The notes: a model not told the origin generated them from the letters alone. 64,000 nucleotides of DNA from Ceratothoa steindachneri (GCA_963969495.1 OZ018329.1:143324021-143388020), one strand, 5' to 3'. Numbered from the stretch's first letter, positions 45,900 to 58,170 are shown. Numbers and translations: made by a program.

Positions 45900-46690
45900 T
45901 CGACACACGGATATTTTTCAGGCAATTTTTATTGTTAAACATATAAATATGTTTTTAAGTATGCCTCCTTCCCATACGTCGCCGACGAAGTCATTCCGTA
46001 TGCTGGCCCACACGCGTTTGACAGAGTACAACAGTTTCCTGTGTAGGACTTTGAAAGCCATTTGTTCAAAACGAGCCCACATTTTGTAGTTTAAGTGATT
46101 GAATTCGAGCGACTGCAGCGTCCAAAATTACTTCGAGCAGAAGTTTATGTTCTACCTCAACCACTCTTTCACGGCCTTGCTCCTGTTGGCCGGAACACCA
46201 TCGTGCTGAAAGACGTAATCCGCGAACCACAACGGCGACATCTCTCCATTCAAACCCAAATCACTGTGGCCTGGTGCTTGGTCATGGCAACGTAGCTGAA
46301 CTCCAAGACCTCCTGGCTGAAGCTTACTACTAAGTTGTTCTGGTTATTTATGACCGGATCGATCGGGAAGCTTTTATCATCAGAAAAAATGAGAATTCGA
46401 TTGCCATGACTCTTCAATTCGTTGAGTAAGCAATGAAAGCGCTTCCGACGTTGTTCTCGCATTCGATCAGTGACGATAGGTCGTTCCACATAGTGATTTC
46501 TAGACAACCCTGGTCACCTTGGTCACGGAAATGTACTTCTGCTTCGCTAGAGCACTCATTTAGAGCTTCTGAGCACTTTCTAAGGCTTTTTTCAAGCCAA
46601 AAATTGGTTGACAACTTTTGGTCTTCCTGAACAAGGTCAACATTTGAGGTGTTCCCCTTTCTTAACCCTATTTGCGACACTGTCGATGGT
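45900..46690 (-). pseudogene. IS630/Tc1/mariner-superfamily transposase fragment
   Basis: Frames at 46414-46680 and 46250-46507 show a basic linker and RILIFSDDKSFPIDPVINNQ, a first catalytic Asp region in the style of this superfamily (FSDEK). They are followed by KHQATVIWV, where VMVFG would be expected. It is not the mariner type of 0.6-3.1 kb nor the Tc1 of 50 kb, but it resembles the fragment at 48660-49450, which carries the later catalytic parts. Confidence 0.6.
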
Positions 46691-46699
46691 TATCCATCT

Positions 46700-48655
46700 G
46701 AATTTAAACTTCTTATCATCATCTGTCTTGTTGTGGCGCTTAAGTAAGAGAGCAGACATGCCTATTCTTTTAACTTCCATCTAGACACACATACATATGT
46801 ACAATGGTAAAGACATTTTAAGTAAGCGTGTTGGAAAAGTAGAACTTTTAGTTTATTTGGTTGAAGATTTACTATCACACATGTATTTCTCTCGAAAGCT
46901 AAAAACCTACTGTAATTGGACTTTTGAAAGACTCGTAAAGTCATCTTTAATTTGACAAAGAACGAAAGAATTTGCTTTCATTTTAAATCATCAACGATCA
47001 ATGGGCCATATAGGCACAGAACTATTTCATTGAATATAACTAATAATATATTGATTTTGGGAACATTCTGTTATTTATTTTATATCAACATAATGTTTAA
47101 TGTAGACAAAAGAAATAACATCTATAGTCCAATAATTAGGAGACTATATGGCGAAAAAATTGGAATAATTTCTGTGAATAATAGCAAAGCACATGATTTG
47201 TTTTTGTACCGCCGTGTAATTAAAAAATATGTTATCTCTCTCAGGAGTGTTCATTGGTTCTGTATAAACTCGTTGGTACTTTATTATTGGCGTATATAGA
47301 CAAATATTGTTCATGTTTTTACTTTGTTTCTATCTAATATTTGTTTTTTAGAGCATTAATGATTATAATGTCTCATTTTATGATAAGGAGTTAGTTTGTG
47401 TAAAACCTTTAAATCATCGAAAGAAAATAACGGAAAGAAACCTTTCTACTGTTAAACTTATAAAAGTACTTATTAGACAAAGTTTTAATTTATTCTAAGC
47501 ACCTATTTTTAAGAGACGAAATTGTGTGCGTGAATCCGATTCAAAGAATCATGTCGAGCTAAAATCTTTGTGTAATAGACGTGATTTTCATACCTAATAA
47601 CTTTATTAAATGAGGGACCTGCCCGATAATCTTCCATTGGAGTTGGACATCACTGTTTTACTCTTATTAGTAATTAGCCTAAATAAGAAGGGGCAACTCT
47701 TCTATAATTCAACAATGCAAGCGCAGAATGAAGCTTTTACTAGAGGTCAACATGCATCAGATTTAACCAAGATCAAGATACAAATTAGCTTCAAATTGCC
47801 GCCTCCTATCTCGCCCTTCCCGAAACCTACTCACACTTTATTACGTCCAGAGGGACCTGTGAATCCACCTTGTGGGTGAGGGGCGCTTCATTAAAGAGTG
47901 GCAGTTAGCCTAAAATGTAAAAGCAAATTAAGTACATCAACAATTTTAACTGAAATCCTGAAACCTACTATCTTCCTTCCTTTATTGGTAATATAAAATA
48001 ATATCTGCCTTAGACCATTAATCCATCACTTCACTTTTCTAATTGGAATAACTCCAGGAGCATTACTAGAAAAGGTCAATACATATTTATCCTTTCATTT
48101 ATTTATACTGGTCCATCTCAACTGTAATCACATATTATCCTCTTACATATTTCGAGGTGTTGTAACAATCCATATGTTATATCCCTTCCAATTATAATTT
48201 TGTCATTTATGATTGTATGTATCAAAGAACACATTTAGAAACTCAAGAAATTCTATCTGATGACGTTAAAAGCAGTTATGCTATAGGTAGGGTCGACAAA
48301 GATGTGATACAAGTGGTGAGGTGCTCCTAGCTCCTCTTCTCAGAGGGCAGAACATGAAAATTTGTTTGAGATAATTTGACTCATCCTTAGAGAGATTTTG
48401 AGGTGAAAAAAAATGTGACGCCTAGTTTAGTATTTCTTTTCCAAATCAAATAGTTCACGCGAAAATGAAATTTCATGTATGAGATTCTTTCCTTTTTCTT
48501 TCCTTTATAAAGGTTCTACCGAGTTTTAAAAAAATTCTGTTACACTCGATTTTTTCATCTTTTGAGTGGTTTCTTGTGTGATGGAAAGTTGTACCTATCC
48601 AACAGTTTTATTTAAAGGTATTTTCTATTGTGTGTAATTTTGTTGAATTGGAGGT
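46700..48655. other. Spacer with unrecognised open frames
   Basis: A plus-strand frame at 46952-47299 (115 residues) and one at 47610-47879 (89 residues, Pro-rich end) have no domain I recognise and base composition like the flanks. No element ends were seen. Confidence 0.35.
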
Positions 48656-48659
48656 GAAA

Positions 48660-49450
48660 AAAAATCAAGATCTCTGCTCTCCAGTGAGTGGGCCATAACA
48701 CGTGCAACATCGCTAAACGGACTAATGTCAGCCGGATGACAATCAACCGAGTCGCGGGAAAGCTAAAGAACAGGAAGAACCTCAAAGATCTACTTTTTCA
48801 GGCAGACCTTAAATTGTGAAAAAGACATTCGAAACTGCTCCGATGCTCAAAATGATTTACTCAAGAAAAAAAAAGATCTCTGTATCCTAGGGAATAAACT
48901 TTGGCCAGGACATGTCTGAGTTACCCGAAGTTTCCATAAAAAGAAGCTTGCGGCCTTCCTGATGATGCTCGGCGTTGTTGCTTCGAATGGCGAGAAGATG
49001 CCGCCAGTGTGGTTCGCGGCCGGTTACAGGCTCAACATCGCCAGATACAGGTATATATTGGCCACGAAAGTCTAGCCCTGGATGAGAAAGATTACGATGA
49101 AGGCAGATTATGTTTTACAGCAGGACAGTGCCCCGTTCGAAAACGGCCATTGCAGGGCATGAGTGGTTGGGATCAAACGTGAACTTCTGTTCGATAGAAT
49201 TTTGGCTGCCACAGTCGCCCGACTTCAATCCCATCGACTACAGCGTGTGGGCACATGATGAGGGCAAGGCTAGAAACGTACACAGAACAACATCAACGAG
49301 CTGAAGTCTTCCGCCAACCGCATGTGGAGAAAGAAGCCTGGGAAAGGAATTCGTCAGCATCTTGCCCGCGTAATTCAAGTCTCGCCTGTAGCGCATCTTC
49401 TACCCTGAGGGCTGCTACATTGATTAATATTACAATGTTATTACATAGTC
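48660..49450 (+). pseudogene. IS630/Tc1/mariner-superfamily transposase, later part
   Basis: Plus-strand frames give a helix-turn-helix-like segment (TNVSRMTINRVAGKLKNRKN) near 48735. A shifted segment around 49090 reads DYVLQQDSAP (second catalytic Asp), then near 49210 a piece related to SPDFNPIDYSVWAH where the third acidic residue is Asp. The last frame (49255-49467) covers the C-terminus. Frameshifts are frequent. It pairs by type with the fragment at 45900-46690. Confidence 0.65.
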
Positions 49451-49705
49451 ATATATTAAAAGAATAAAAACATGTATAACTTCATCAGAACTATAATTCT
49501 GTCTTCTATTGAGAGCATCGTAACCAATTTACCAGAACTTTTGCAATACTGGGAAAGTCACTCCAGCATTTCCATTAGTAGAAAATGGGTGAAATTACAC
49601 TTGTAAGGTTATAATCAAGTAAGGAAATAAATTTCTTCCCCTCCGTCCTTTCTCTCTTCCCATAACTTAAACTGAAGCTATAGAGGAGCAGCCCAAAAGA
49701 ATAGA

Positions 49706-49706
<1 letters not shown>

Positions 49707-49789
<83 letters not shown>

Positions 49790-49790
49790 T
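49707..49790. repeat. (TA)n(TG)n compound microsatellite
   Basis: About 60 bp of TA followed by about 24 bp of TG. It is followed directly by a ~90-bp unit ending in an inverted CGTTTCGCC / GGCGAAACG pair (49840-49890), then a second (TA)n tract. Confidence 0.95.
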
Positions 49791-49891
49791 AGAAGAGATA
49801 GATAAAGAAATAATCGGAAACACACTGGAGTTCTTTATTAACGTTTCGCCATATAGTTGCATCATCAAAATAGGACTAGAGGCGAAACGAT

Positions 49892-49893
<2 letters not shown>
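49791..49893 (-). repeat. Microsatellite-associated unit with GGCGAAACG motif
   Basis: It sits between two microsatellites. Read on the minus strand it contains TGATGATGC and GGCGAAACG, then a stretch leading into (CA)n(TA)n. A related stretch flanks the compound microsatellite at 59786-59886 (59887-59960). The TGATGA...GAAACG pair again recalls a hammerhead core, but stem II is too weak to claim one. Confidence 0.45.

Positions 49894-49953
<60 letters not shown>
49894..49953. repeat. (TA)n microsatellite
   Basis: About 60 bp of pure TA repeats on the other side of the 49791-49893 unit. Confidence 0.95.
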
Positions 49954-49958
<5 letters not shown>

Positions 49959-50349
49959 TGCCGGACCTCAAAATCCGATCACCATTTATAACACATGTAT
50001 CTTTTATATATTTCAAAAAGCTGTATAATTTGTTCTAATGTAGGTATATACTTAGGGTAAACTGCGTTTTGTAAAGCAGTAATGCGGCTTGCTGATCATT
50101 TGTTGCCTCAGTTGGCTGCTAGCAGCTGTTGCGATTGGTCTTGTTGCCATTTGCAGCGCACACTATCTTTTCCTAAAATAACAACTCTTTTTACTTAAAC
50201 TGCTGTATTTTAAAAAGCCTATAATGCAATTGTTGTATTAGATAAAGCTGGAAAATGATAAAGACAAATTGCAAAACATTTACAGATATTTAAATGTTCT
50301 ATGAATTTATAGGTTTACCGTCATATAAGTAATGATGTTTCTGGTACTC

Positions 50350-50771
50350 CATTCCGAAAGAGTGCTAGTGGGATACGTAGAAAGACGAATTTATGTACTA
50401 ATAAATTTCTAAAACGTACTGTGTTAATGAAGCCAGCAATAACAACAAAATAAATTAAGTTTGAAAATCATCATTTATTTAATGATGTATCTGAGCTTAC
50501 AATTTGACATCTGCTGCAAAAGGAACTAAGGTTGCCATCTTGGTCGTGCCAAAAACCTTTTCCAGAATGTCCAAATGGGCAAGAAGAAAGTTGAGTTTTG
50601 GTCTGTTGATGATTGTAATTGTTCTTCTTTTCTAACATTCAGAAGATGTCTAAGAATGATGCGCCACCCAAGTGTCTCAAATAGGATGGATTCTAAATAT
50701 ACTATCAAGACAATGAAACACCCTTCAAGTGTGATGGTTTGGGTTGCTTTAGCTATTTTGGTAGGGTGACT
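50350..50771 (+). pseudogene. Tc1 transposase, 5' part
   Basis: A decayed DNA-binding part (FLKRTVLMKPAIT, near 50410) is followed by the frame at 50575-50769, with KKKVEFWSVDDCNCSSF, SKYTIKTMKHPSSVMVW, a Tc1 block after the first catalytic Asp. A one-base loss in a G-run near 50741 shifts the frame just before the insertion point. The frame then reads GCFSYFGRVTL up to the TTATT at 50772-50776. Confidence 0.75.
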
Positions 50772-50776
50772 TTATT

Positions 50777-52468
50777 AATCGCGTGCGACTCTACATCTCA
50801 AAGTGTCGGTTGGTGGGTCGGTCTCCTTTTGCTTTTTTTAGTTTTTTGTTATGACATTGTAACTATTCGGCCGATTCTAAGGAAATTTGGAACCATTATG
50901 TTATTTTACATTCTCTTTCAAATCATCACCTACACAACCTACACCTATACCCCCTGCACCTCACCACCTACACCACAACCACTAACACCATCTACACCAC
51001 CACCACATAAACAACTACCGCCTGCACCATCTACACCACTTACGCCTACACCACCTACACCACTTCCCCCTACACTACCACTGCCTACAAAACTAACTCT
51101 TGCACCACCTACATTATCTACACCACTACCACCTACACCACAAACACCTACACCGCCCCACATATAACACTACCATCACTAACACCACCTGCGCCACTCA
51201 CTACACCACCAACTCCACCACCACCTACACTACTACCTTTACTGACACTACCGTCACCTTAACTACAGCCTAAACCACCATCAACTACACTACCATCACC
51301 TACATCACTATCATCTGTACTACCATTACCTACATCACCACCACCTACAACCCCGCCAGCTACAAAACTAGCACCACTACCCAGACCACCACCACCTGCA
51401 CCACCACCACCTACATAAGCTACACCACCTAAAGCACTCTCACTTAAGCCACATACACCACCAACCACAGAACTACCACATACACCACCTGCACGACCAC
51501 CAGATACAACACCATCACGTAATCACCTACACCAACACCAACACCACGTAACATCACCTACAACACCACCACCTACAGCACTACACACACGAACACCAGC
51601 TACAACACCACCACTAAAACACCCCCACCTTCACCACATAAACCACCGCCAGGTACACCAGCACCTGCTGTACCACCTACACCTCTTAGGCCTACACAAC
51701 CCCCTCCCCCTACACTACCACCACCTACACAAACACCACCTGCACCACCTACATCACCTACGCCTAAGCCACTGTAACCTACAGTATCACCACCTCCCCT
51801 TACACCAGCTCTACCTGCACCACCTTCACCACTACTACCTACATCACCAATACCAATACGACCTACACCGCCCCCACCTATATCACCACCTACACCACAA
51901 TCACTTACACCACCTACACCACCTCCACTTACACGACCTACACTGCTACTACCATCAGCTATACTACCATCACCTTCACCACATCCTACACCAACATCAC
52001 TTACACTACCATCACCTCCGCGACCATCACCTCCAATACCATCACCTACACGGCCACCACATACACCCCAGCCAGTAACACTACCACCACTTATATCAGC
52101 ACCAGCACCATCTACACAACCAGCACGACCCCCTACACCACCATAATCTGCACCATTACCACCTAGACTACCACCACCATCTACACCACTACCTCCTACA
52201 TTGCGACCACATACACTTCCATCACCTGCCCTACCACCACCTACATCACCACCACTTGCACCACATACACCAGCCACACTTACCCTACCACCACCTTCTA
52301 CAACACCTACACCACCACCACACACATCACCAAATACTCCACCTACACCACTACCACCTCCGTCAACTACACCACCTAGACGGCAACCTATACCACCAAC
52401 ACCACCATCTTCCTCACCTATACCCCCTACACTGCTACCTACAACACCGCCACTACCATCAGACCTTG
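50777..52468 (+). repeat. AGTCGC-headed repeat family, copy D (CACCTA body), inserted in Tc1
   Basis: It begins AATCGCGTGCGACTCTACATC, a variant of the family head, then has a GGTTGGTGGGTCGGTC stretch and part of one ~130-bp unit to about 50925. It passes into about 1.5 kb of degenerate CACCTACAC/CACCAC minisatellite (50930-52465) and ends CAGACCTTG. TTATT flanks it at 50772-50776 and 52469-52473. The body differs from that of copies B and C and joins at an earlier point of the unit. The plus strand is almost free of G, so Pro/Thr- and Gly/Val-rich open frames on the two strands are artefacts. Confidence 0.85.
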
Positions 52469-52473
52469 TTATT

Positions 52474-52860
52474 TATTCCTAAGAACATAACCATGAATGT
52501 TAAACGATATTTAGCCATGCTAAAGGAAAAACCTCCACCGATATTGCTATTTCATGAGAAAACATTTTTTATGCAGGATTGGGCAACCTGTCACAAGGCA
52601 AAAATCGTTCTCAAATGCCTCAACGATAATTAAATTGGTTTTCTAGATTGGTCTGGTAATAGTCCAGATCTCAATCTGATCAAGAATCTATGGTTCATCA
52701 TAAAATATAATGTCGAATGTCACAATACTAGATCAATAATCAACCTCACAGAAGCGAACAAAAGAGTTTGGTGCACGGAAATATCACAAGTGTGCCAAAA
52801 TTTGATCAAATCGATGCCGGAACGTCTCTAAAGGTCATCAGGAACAAAGGACATGTGAGG
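52474..52860 (+). pseudogene. Tc1 transposase, 3' part, catalytic Glu changed
   Basis: The frame to 52633 reads PKNITMNVKRYLAMLKE and FFMQDWATCHKAKIVLKCLN with the second catalytic Asp. After a stop the reading continues FLDWSGNSPDLNLIKNLWF, where the third acidic residue (normally E in PIENLW) is Lys. Then come TEANKRVWCTEI and LIKSMPERL, the usual C-terminus. The Lys change and stop make it inactive independently of the insertion. Confidence 0.8.
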
Positions 52861-52869
52861 AAATATTAG

Positions 52870-55800
52870 TATAATGTAAGTATGTGCATACATATATTAG
52901 GTTTAAATTCTTTTAAATATTGATTATGTATAAAACTTTGCAAATGACTACACTCATCGATATCTAATACCATTGGGTCTGAGGTTTTTTGTGCTCTAAT
53001 ATCTATCTTATGCTCACTAATTCTTCTTTCAATCGGTGGTCTGACTCTCAAAAATAACTATGATCGCCCTCGCGACAAGTTATCTGGTAAATAATACAAT
53101 TATTTATTTTAGTTGGCCATTTCATATGCTTTATATTCTCTCTTATTTGGGGCCTAGCAGAGCTCGCTATTATCATTCCTTCTTTTCTAAGTGAGGTATC
53201 TAATTACTTTGTCACCATGGAGTGCGGTGCGGACACGAGCTTGAATTTCTCTAATCATTTACCGGTGAGTTCATTACTTTCGCTCGAATCGGTGAGCTTT
53301 GCATTTCTACTTCTCTTTTTTCATTAGTTTACAGCACTGTTATGAAAAATTACATAATGTATTTGAATTCACGATTCAAAAGGGTTTTAAGACGAATACG
53401 AATGATTTTATTGATTTTTAATTTAGTCATAGTAAAAAAAGATAGACTTAGACATAATGTTTTATTTTAGGGATATGCGTATTTTTAGTGAAATCCAATT
53501 AAGAGTCGTCCGTCTACACTGGTACTGGTAAGCGTGACACGGCATGTTTTCCTTAAGGCTCGAACGCGTTAGGCCTGGAGATGCAGAAGTTTTGGTGAAG
53601 AGATGTAGTGAAAAATGGTCAATCCTTGTCTTTTCAGGGTACTATCCTGGGCAGAAACAGAGGAACCACCGGGATATGTGCTAGATCAAAAGCAATAAGG
53701 AATTGGCCTGCTTTGAATCTGAAAGGATTAGGATGGGATTGGCGTCTCGAAACGGGATAGATAGCCTAAATATTGAAGGCAAAGGAAGGAAAGCAATTAT
53801 TGAATGAGAAAAAGGTTGGGCTCGCGCGTTCACACTCATAGTGTACTATTTACAGTGAAAAGGGAGCGGCATCTCCCTAACAGCGACAAGTAGTCTCTAT
53901 ATAAGGAACATATGAAAAGTACCATTTGAAAAACGGAAGCCACTGTAGTGAATCGACTGTAACTTCTCCAATTCATAATCGGCAGCAGATGCGCAAAACC
54001 CCGATTTCTGTAATCTAGCTTCGCGTAAACAAAGGAGAAAGCAGTAAAAGGGCAAATCAGTGCCCCTATCAGAAGTCAATGAGTTGAACGTTATTGAAAG
54101 AGGAATACAAATGGTGCGGGTAAAAGAGTAGCAAAAGTTGTGAATACGGAACTCGCATGGTAAAGGATGGATAAAACATGACTAAGCTAACGAGGCGACT
54201 CTACTAGGCCTAGCAGAGCCACATTTAGGAGCAATTTAGTGTAGGGGTTAAGGCGCGAATGACGACAACAGAAAAATCCCTTGGTATTGTCGAAACAAAA
54301 CCAAGAGCTGTGCTTTTAGGCATTGCGTAACATTCGATTCAGTTCCTGTCATTTGGAAATTTCCAAGATTTTAAGGCTTGGATAAGGGTCAGAGAGCAAC
54401 GGCTCTTTTGTTGCTGACCTCCTTTCTTGGAGATTCATAGAAGACCAGGTGAATAGTTTGACGTGTGTGAGTGGGCGCGAGGTTCGGTCGCTTGTTAAGC
54501 CAGGCTGGGCGTGAGCCTGTAGAGTTACAAGCTCTACCTGTGTGTTGCTCCTGGTAGTTTCAACTCGGTGAAATGAAGGGTTCCGCATGGGAGTGATGGC
54601 GAAGCGATGAGCTTGGGTAGCATCTTCCCGGAAAATGGCACGTAAGCACTGATGCAGTAGAGATAACAACCTGCACATACCGACTCAGGGACCTATCAGA
54701 TCGAAAGGAAAGAAGAATGGAGGTGTGGGTTTAAAAGCTCCTCCTTGTTTTCTAATCACAATTTCAACCTTGATTTATCCTTCCTCAAGGAGTAGTCCAA
54801 GAGTTCCCTTGCCTAGATTATTTTTAGGCAAAAGTAAAGATCAATTTTGAAAAGCAATTGCAATGGCTGCTTGGGTACTGAAATTGGCATTTAACACAGT
54901 GGCCCCATTCCGAGAAAAGACGACCTTCAATTTTTTAACAAGAAAAATATGATATTTGTTCAACAGGGTGACAATGATGGACCGATTTACGATGAAGTGT
55001 TTGAACCCAGCGGAGTCGAAAACGCGTTGTAGTGTCTTTATGAGGATCCCAAACTTCTTCAGGCTTCACTAACCTTACTCGCATCTTTTTCTGTATGCTA
55101 CTTAAGTTCCCCAAGTGCCCCTTCCCTCTCCCGTGGCCGATATATCATCGTTTGGCAGTATTTCCTGCCCTAAATTCACCACATCCTGCCGTATTCGCTT
55201 CCCTTACCAAAAAGACAGGAACCCATAGTCTTATTTTTTTCTCTTTATGTTAGTTTTTTAACAAAGATGAGAGTGGAGAGTAAATCTTCTTTTCTCCTAC
55301 CTCGTAATAGCTTCTTGACGGACAGGCTAGCTTCAGCCTTATCTTCTCCCAGCAGGTAAAGAAATTAGCTCTATTGGAGTTCCAATCATAGGGAAGAGGT
55401 CCATCCTATCATTTTTATTACTCTAGGGCCCTTGCCACATCGCTAAGATATTTGTTAGGAGTGAAATTTGGACCGGTAACTCCTTTGGAGTTATTATTCG
55501 TCCTTGAGAAGACCCTTCTATTTCAGGCGCGAGCACCTCTGGATCTATTTCATTCTCGAGAGGCGCCTCCATCTAGCCGCCTTACTAACTGGAATGGGAT
55601 CACAACCGTGGATTAATTAAGTCTATAGCCTATTTGATTAGAAAGAGTTGTGGGAGCTGGAATGCCGATCTCCATCTGAAAGAAGTGTCGATGAGGTAAA
55701 CCAACCCCCAGAAGGCTGACAAGTCTTAAGGTCTATTAAGTGTTGGCAATAAAAAGGATTGAGTTTGCCCCTTTGTTTGTAAGGTTATTCATTACTTATC

Positions 55801-57190
55801 TGCCTCTCTTGGTGGTAGGAGTCTTTTCGGCGCCTGATCTGCATTTTTCTAAGTTTCCAAGGCCACTGGAAAAGAAACTTGGGGTAGGGCAGGGGGTGCT
55901 GCTTGTGAAAAAATAGAGTCGCCCGAAAGTAAATCTGATAAAGGGTGAAGGAAGGACCTTCGGATCTGTAGACATACGAGAGAGGGCCATCGCCGCTAGG
56001 AGATAGCTGAACCAGCCTTTCAGAATGAACTTGAGGGAGGCAACTATGTATCAAAGACAAAGGTGCTTTCGGGTAGCTCCAAAGATAATTTAGGGGAAAC
56101 CATTTTACTAGGGGTGGTTGGTTGGGATCTCTTGCTCTGGTCGAAGAGGTGCATTGCTTTTCTTCATATTCTCCGCTCCTTATGCGATACGAGGCCACCC
56201 TTAGAGGTGGCTTACCTTTAGCCAATGAACACACAATAATTCTTCAAAAGTCACCATAGTACCCGAAATAACCTGCGGCCCATCATTTACAAATACTTGG
56301 CCTGTTGGTGTGAGCTAAGATGTGCCTTGACAAACCAATATCCTTAATGGCACCTTTACCTTTCGCTTTAATTTTCATAAAATTTAATCCTCTTTTATCT
56401 CATATGTGCACTGGAGGAGGTTAACAGAGTCGACCACCCAAAACACCGCATACCTAATTGATCCCTAGCCAGCCGGCATTGGGACCTCGAGGTGTTGACT
56501 GTCACTGAACTAATCAATGGTCAGCAGAGGCTAGTGTCCCCAGAAACCAGAAGTTCTGGCTAAAAAGTCAATAATTGCACGTCTTCTTTTTAAAAAGGGC
56601 ATGCAATAAATATCAATATGGATACACGTGTCACTAAAAGAAGGGTAGGTGACAAACTATTATGACTCTGTTAGGCTGGCAGGATTTGAAGTCCTTTCAT
56701 TTACCATGCGTAGACAACTCGAAAGGGTGCCACTTGCAGTGCCTTAACATTAGGTAGAAAAGCCTAAGGAGGGGTTACTACGAGAGAAGGGCAGGCGCAT
56801 AGAAGGAAAGGGGAGACCCAACAGCTTTCTCAGGCCCTTTCCAAGAGTTCAATTCTTCTCTATCCGCAATCAGGCCGGGAGGACGTAGCACTAATCCAGA
56901 TACCGAGTGTACAAGGCTTTACAGGATACAACTATACAATACAGGAATCTCAGTGAAAAGCTTGTCTTTGATATGATTGGGGAACGTTTTTCCATTATAT
57001 CTGTATGTTCCTCTTTTCTTCGTGATGGGTTGTATCAGGCATAACGTTTGTAAGGCAAGTGGTAATGAGAAAAGATGTCAAAATGAGTGGAAGATCTTCT
57101 GAGCTTCTGCATGCATTATGACATGGAAAGTATAAAGAGTGTCTTGCGGTTTAGAGGGCACACAGTCTATCAGATTCCATGTCACCTTCC
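52870..57190. other. Unresolved, more GC-rich stretch
   Basis: From about 53500 the GC content rises and short open frames appear on both strands. The longest are 55785-56234 (149 residues, minus) and 54349-54678 (109 residues, minus), and neither shows a domain, signal peptide or repeat I can name. Composition resembles the LINE-derived 5.1-7.6 kb region, so it may be old element DNA. No ends were found. Confidence 0.35.
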
Positions 57191-57830
57191 CTTGCTCAGT
57201 GAAGAAAGAGGGCGATCATGGGTAGACCGTAGTTTTCACTTCTATAGAAGTGCCTTGCTCAGCGAAGATAAAGGGCCATCGTGGGTAGGCCGTAGTTTTC
57301 ACTTCTATCAAAATGGCTTGCTTAGCGAAGGGAGAGGGCGATATTGGGTAGACCGTAGTTTTTACTTCTATAGAAGTGCCTTGCTCAGCGAAGATAGAGG
57401 TCGATCTTAGGTAGTCCGTAGTTTTTACTTCTATAGAAGTGCCTTGCTCAGCGAAGATAGAGGTCGATCTTAGGTAGTCCGTAGTTTTCACTTCTATAGA
57501 AGTGCCTTGCTCAGCGAAGATAAAGGGCCATCTTGGGTAGGCCGTAGTTTTCACTTCTATCAAAATGACTTCCTCAGCGAAGGTAGAGGGCGATCTTGGG
57601 TAGACCGAAGTTTTCACCTATATAGAAGTGGCTTGCTCAGCGAAGATAGAGGGCGATTTGGGGAAGAATGTAGTTTCACTTCTATAGAAGTGCCTTGCTC
57701 AGCGAAGATAGAGGTCGAACTCGGGTAGACCGTAGTTTTTACTTCTATAGAAGTGCCTTGCTCAGCGCAGATAGAGGTCGATCTTAGGTAGACCGTAGTT
57801 TTCACTTATATAGAAGTGCCTTGCTACGCG
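57191..57830. repeat. 63-bp minisatellite, ten units
   Basis: CTTGCTCAGCGAAG-type starts occur at 57191, 57254, 57317, 57380, 57443, 57506, 57569, 57632, 57694, 57757 and 57820. The spacing is 63 bp throughout except one of 62. Each unit ends in a GTAGTTTTCACTTCTATAGAA-like stretch. Because 63 bp is 21 codons, open frames run along both strands (57087-57410 and 57507-57728 plus, 57216-57617 minus) as 21-residue ladders. Array context gives no hint of a host gene, so coding is doubtful. Confidence 0.93.
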
Positions 57831-57839
57831 TAGAATTGC

Positions 57840-58170
57840 CTTAATTTGTAAAGCCTCTATATTAGCGATTTCTGATAAGGTTATAACTTTCAAGATAACT
57901 TGGAAATCGCTCTAAAATTTATTATTCAAATTTGAACCACCTAAGGCTTTAAGATCTAATCAAGGTTTATTTAAGAGAGAAGAAAATGTTGGAAATCAGA
58001 GATGAGGGAAGGTTACTAGAAATAGAGGATTTACAAACAGAATAAAGTTATCAATTTTATTTTTTAAATATAATGACTGTATTGGTCATAGCGTTCTTCC
58101 AACCAAGTTATTCCAAGTTTTTTTCCTTTTATTAGAACAAATTTTTTTTGTCATTGTAGTATTAAATAAT
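57840..58170. other. AT-rich spacer
   Basis: No open frame or repeat of note between the minisatellite and the AGTCGC-family copy. Confidence 0.4.

Larger units (their letters stand above)
50210..52870 (+). mobile_element. Tc1-type DNA transposon interrupted by another repeat
   Basis: Transposase pieces on both sides (50350-50771 and 52474-52860) belong to one Tc1 protein, split by 1.69 kb of the AGTCGC family. With the insert and one 5-bp TTATT removed, the two coding halves join in frame. Terminal inverted repeats were not identified, so the outer limits are approximate. Confidence 0.8.

Noticed and set aside
50739..52482. Pro/Thr-rich plus-strand and Gly/Val-rich minus-strand frames up to 241 residues
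   Set aside because: They translate the CACCTA minisatellite, whose plus strand almost lacks G. Length is due to composition, not selection.
55785..56234. 149-residue minus-strand ORF as a possible host gene
   Set aside because: No recognisable domain, no splice or promoter context, and it lies in a block of unresolved probable repeat DNA.
57216..57617. 133-residue minus-strand repeat protein
   Set aside because: Frame is kept by the 63-bp unit length and is also open on the other strand. No start context or flanking gene structure supports it.
57191..57830. CRISPR-like array
   Set aside because: The units are contiguous and similar along their whole length, with no unique spacers, and the genome is eukaryotic.
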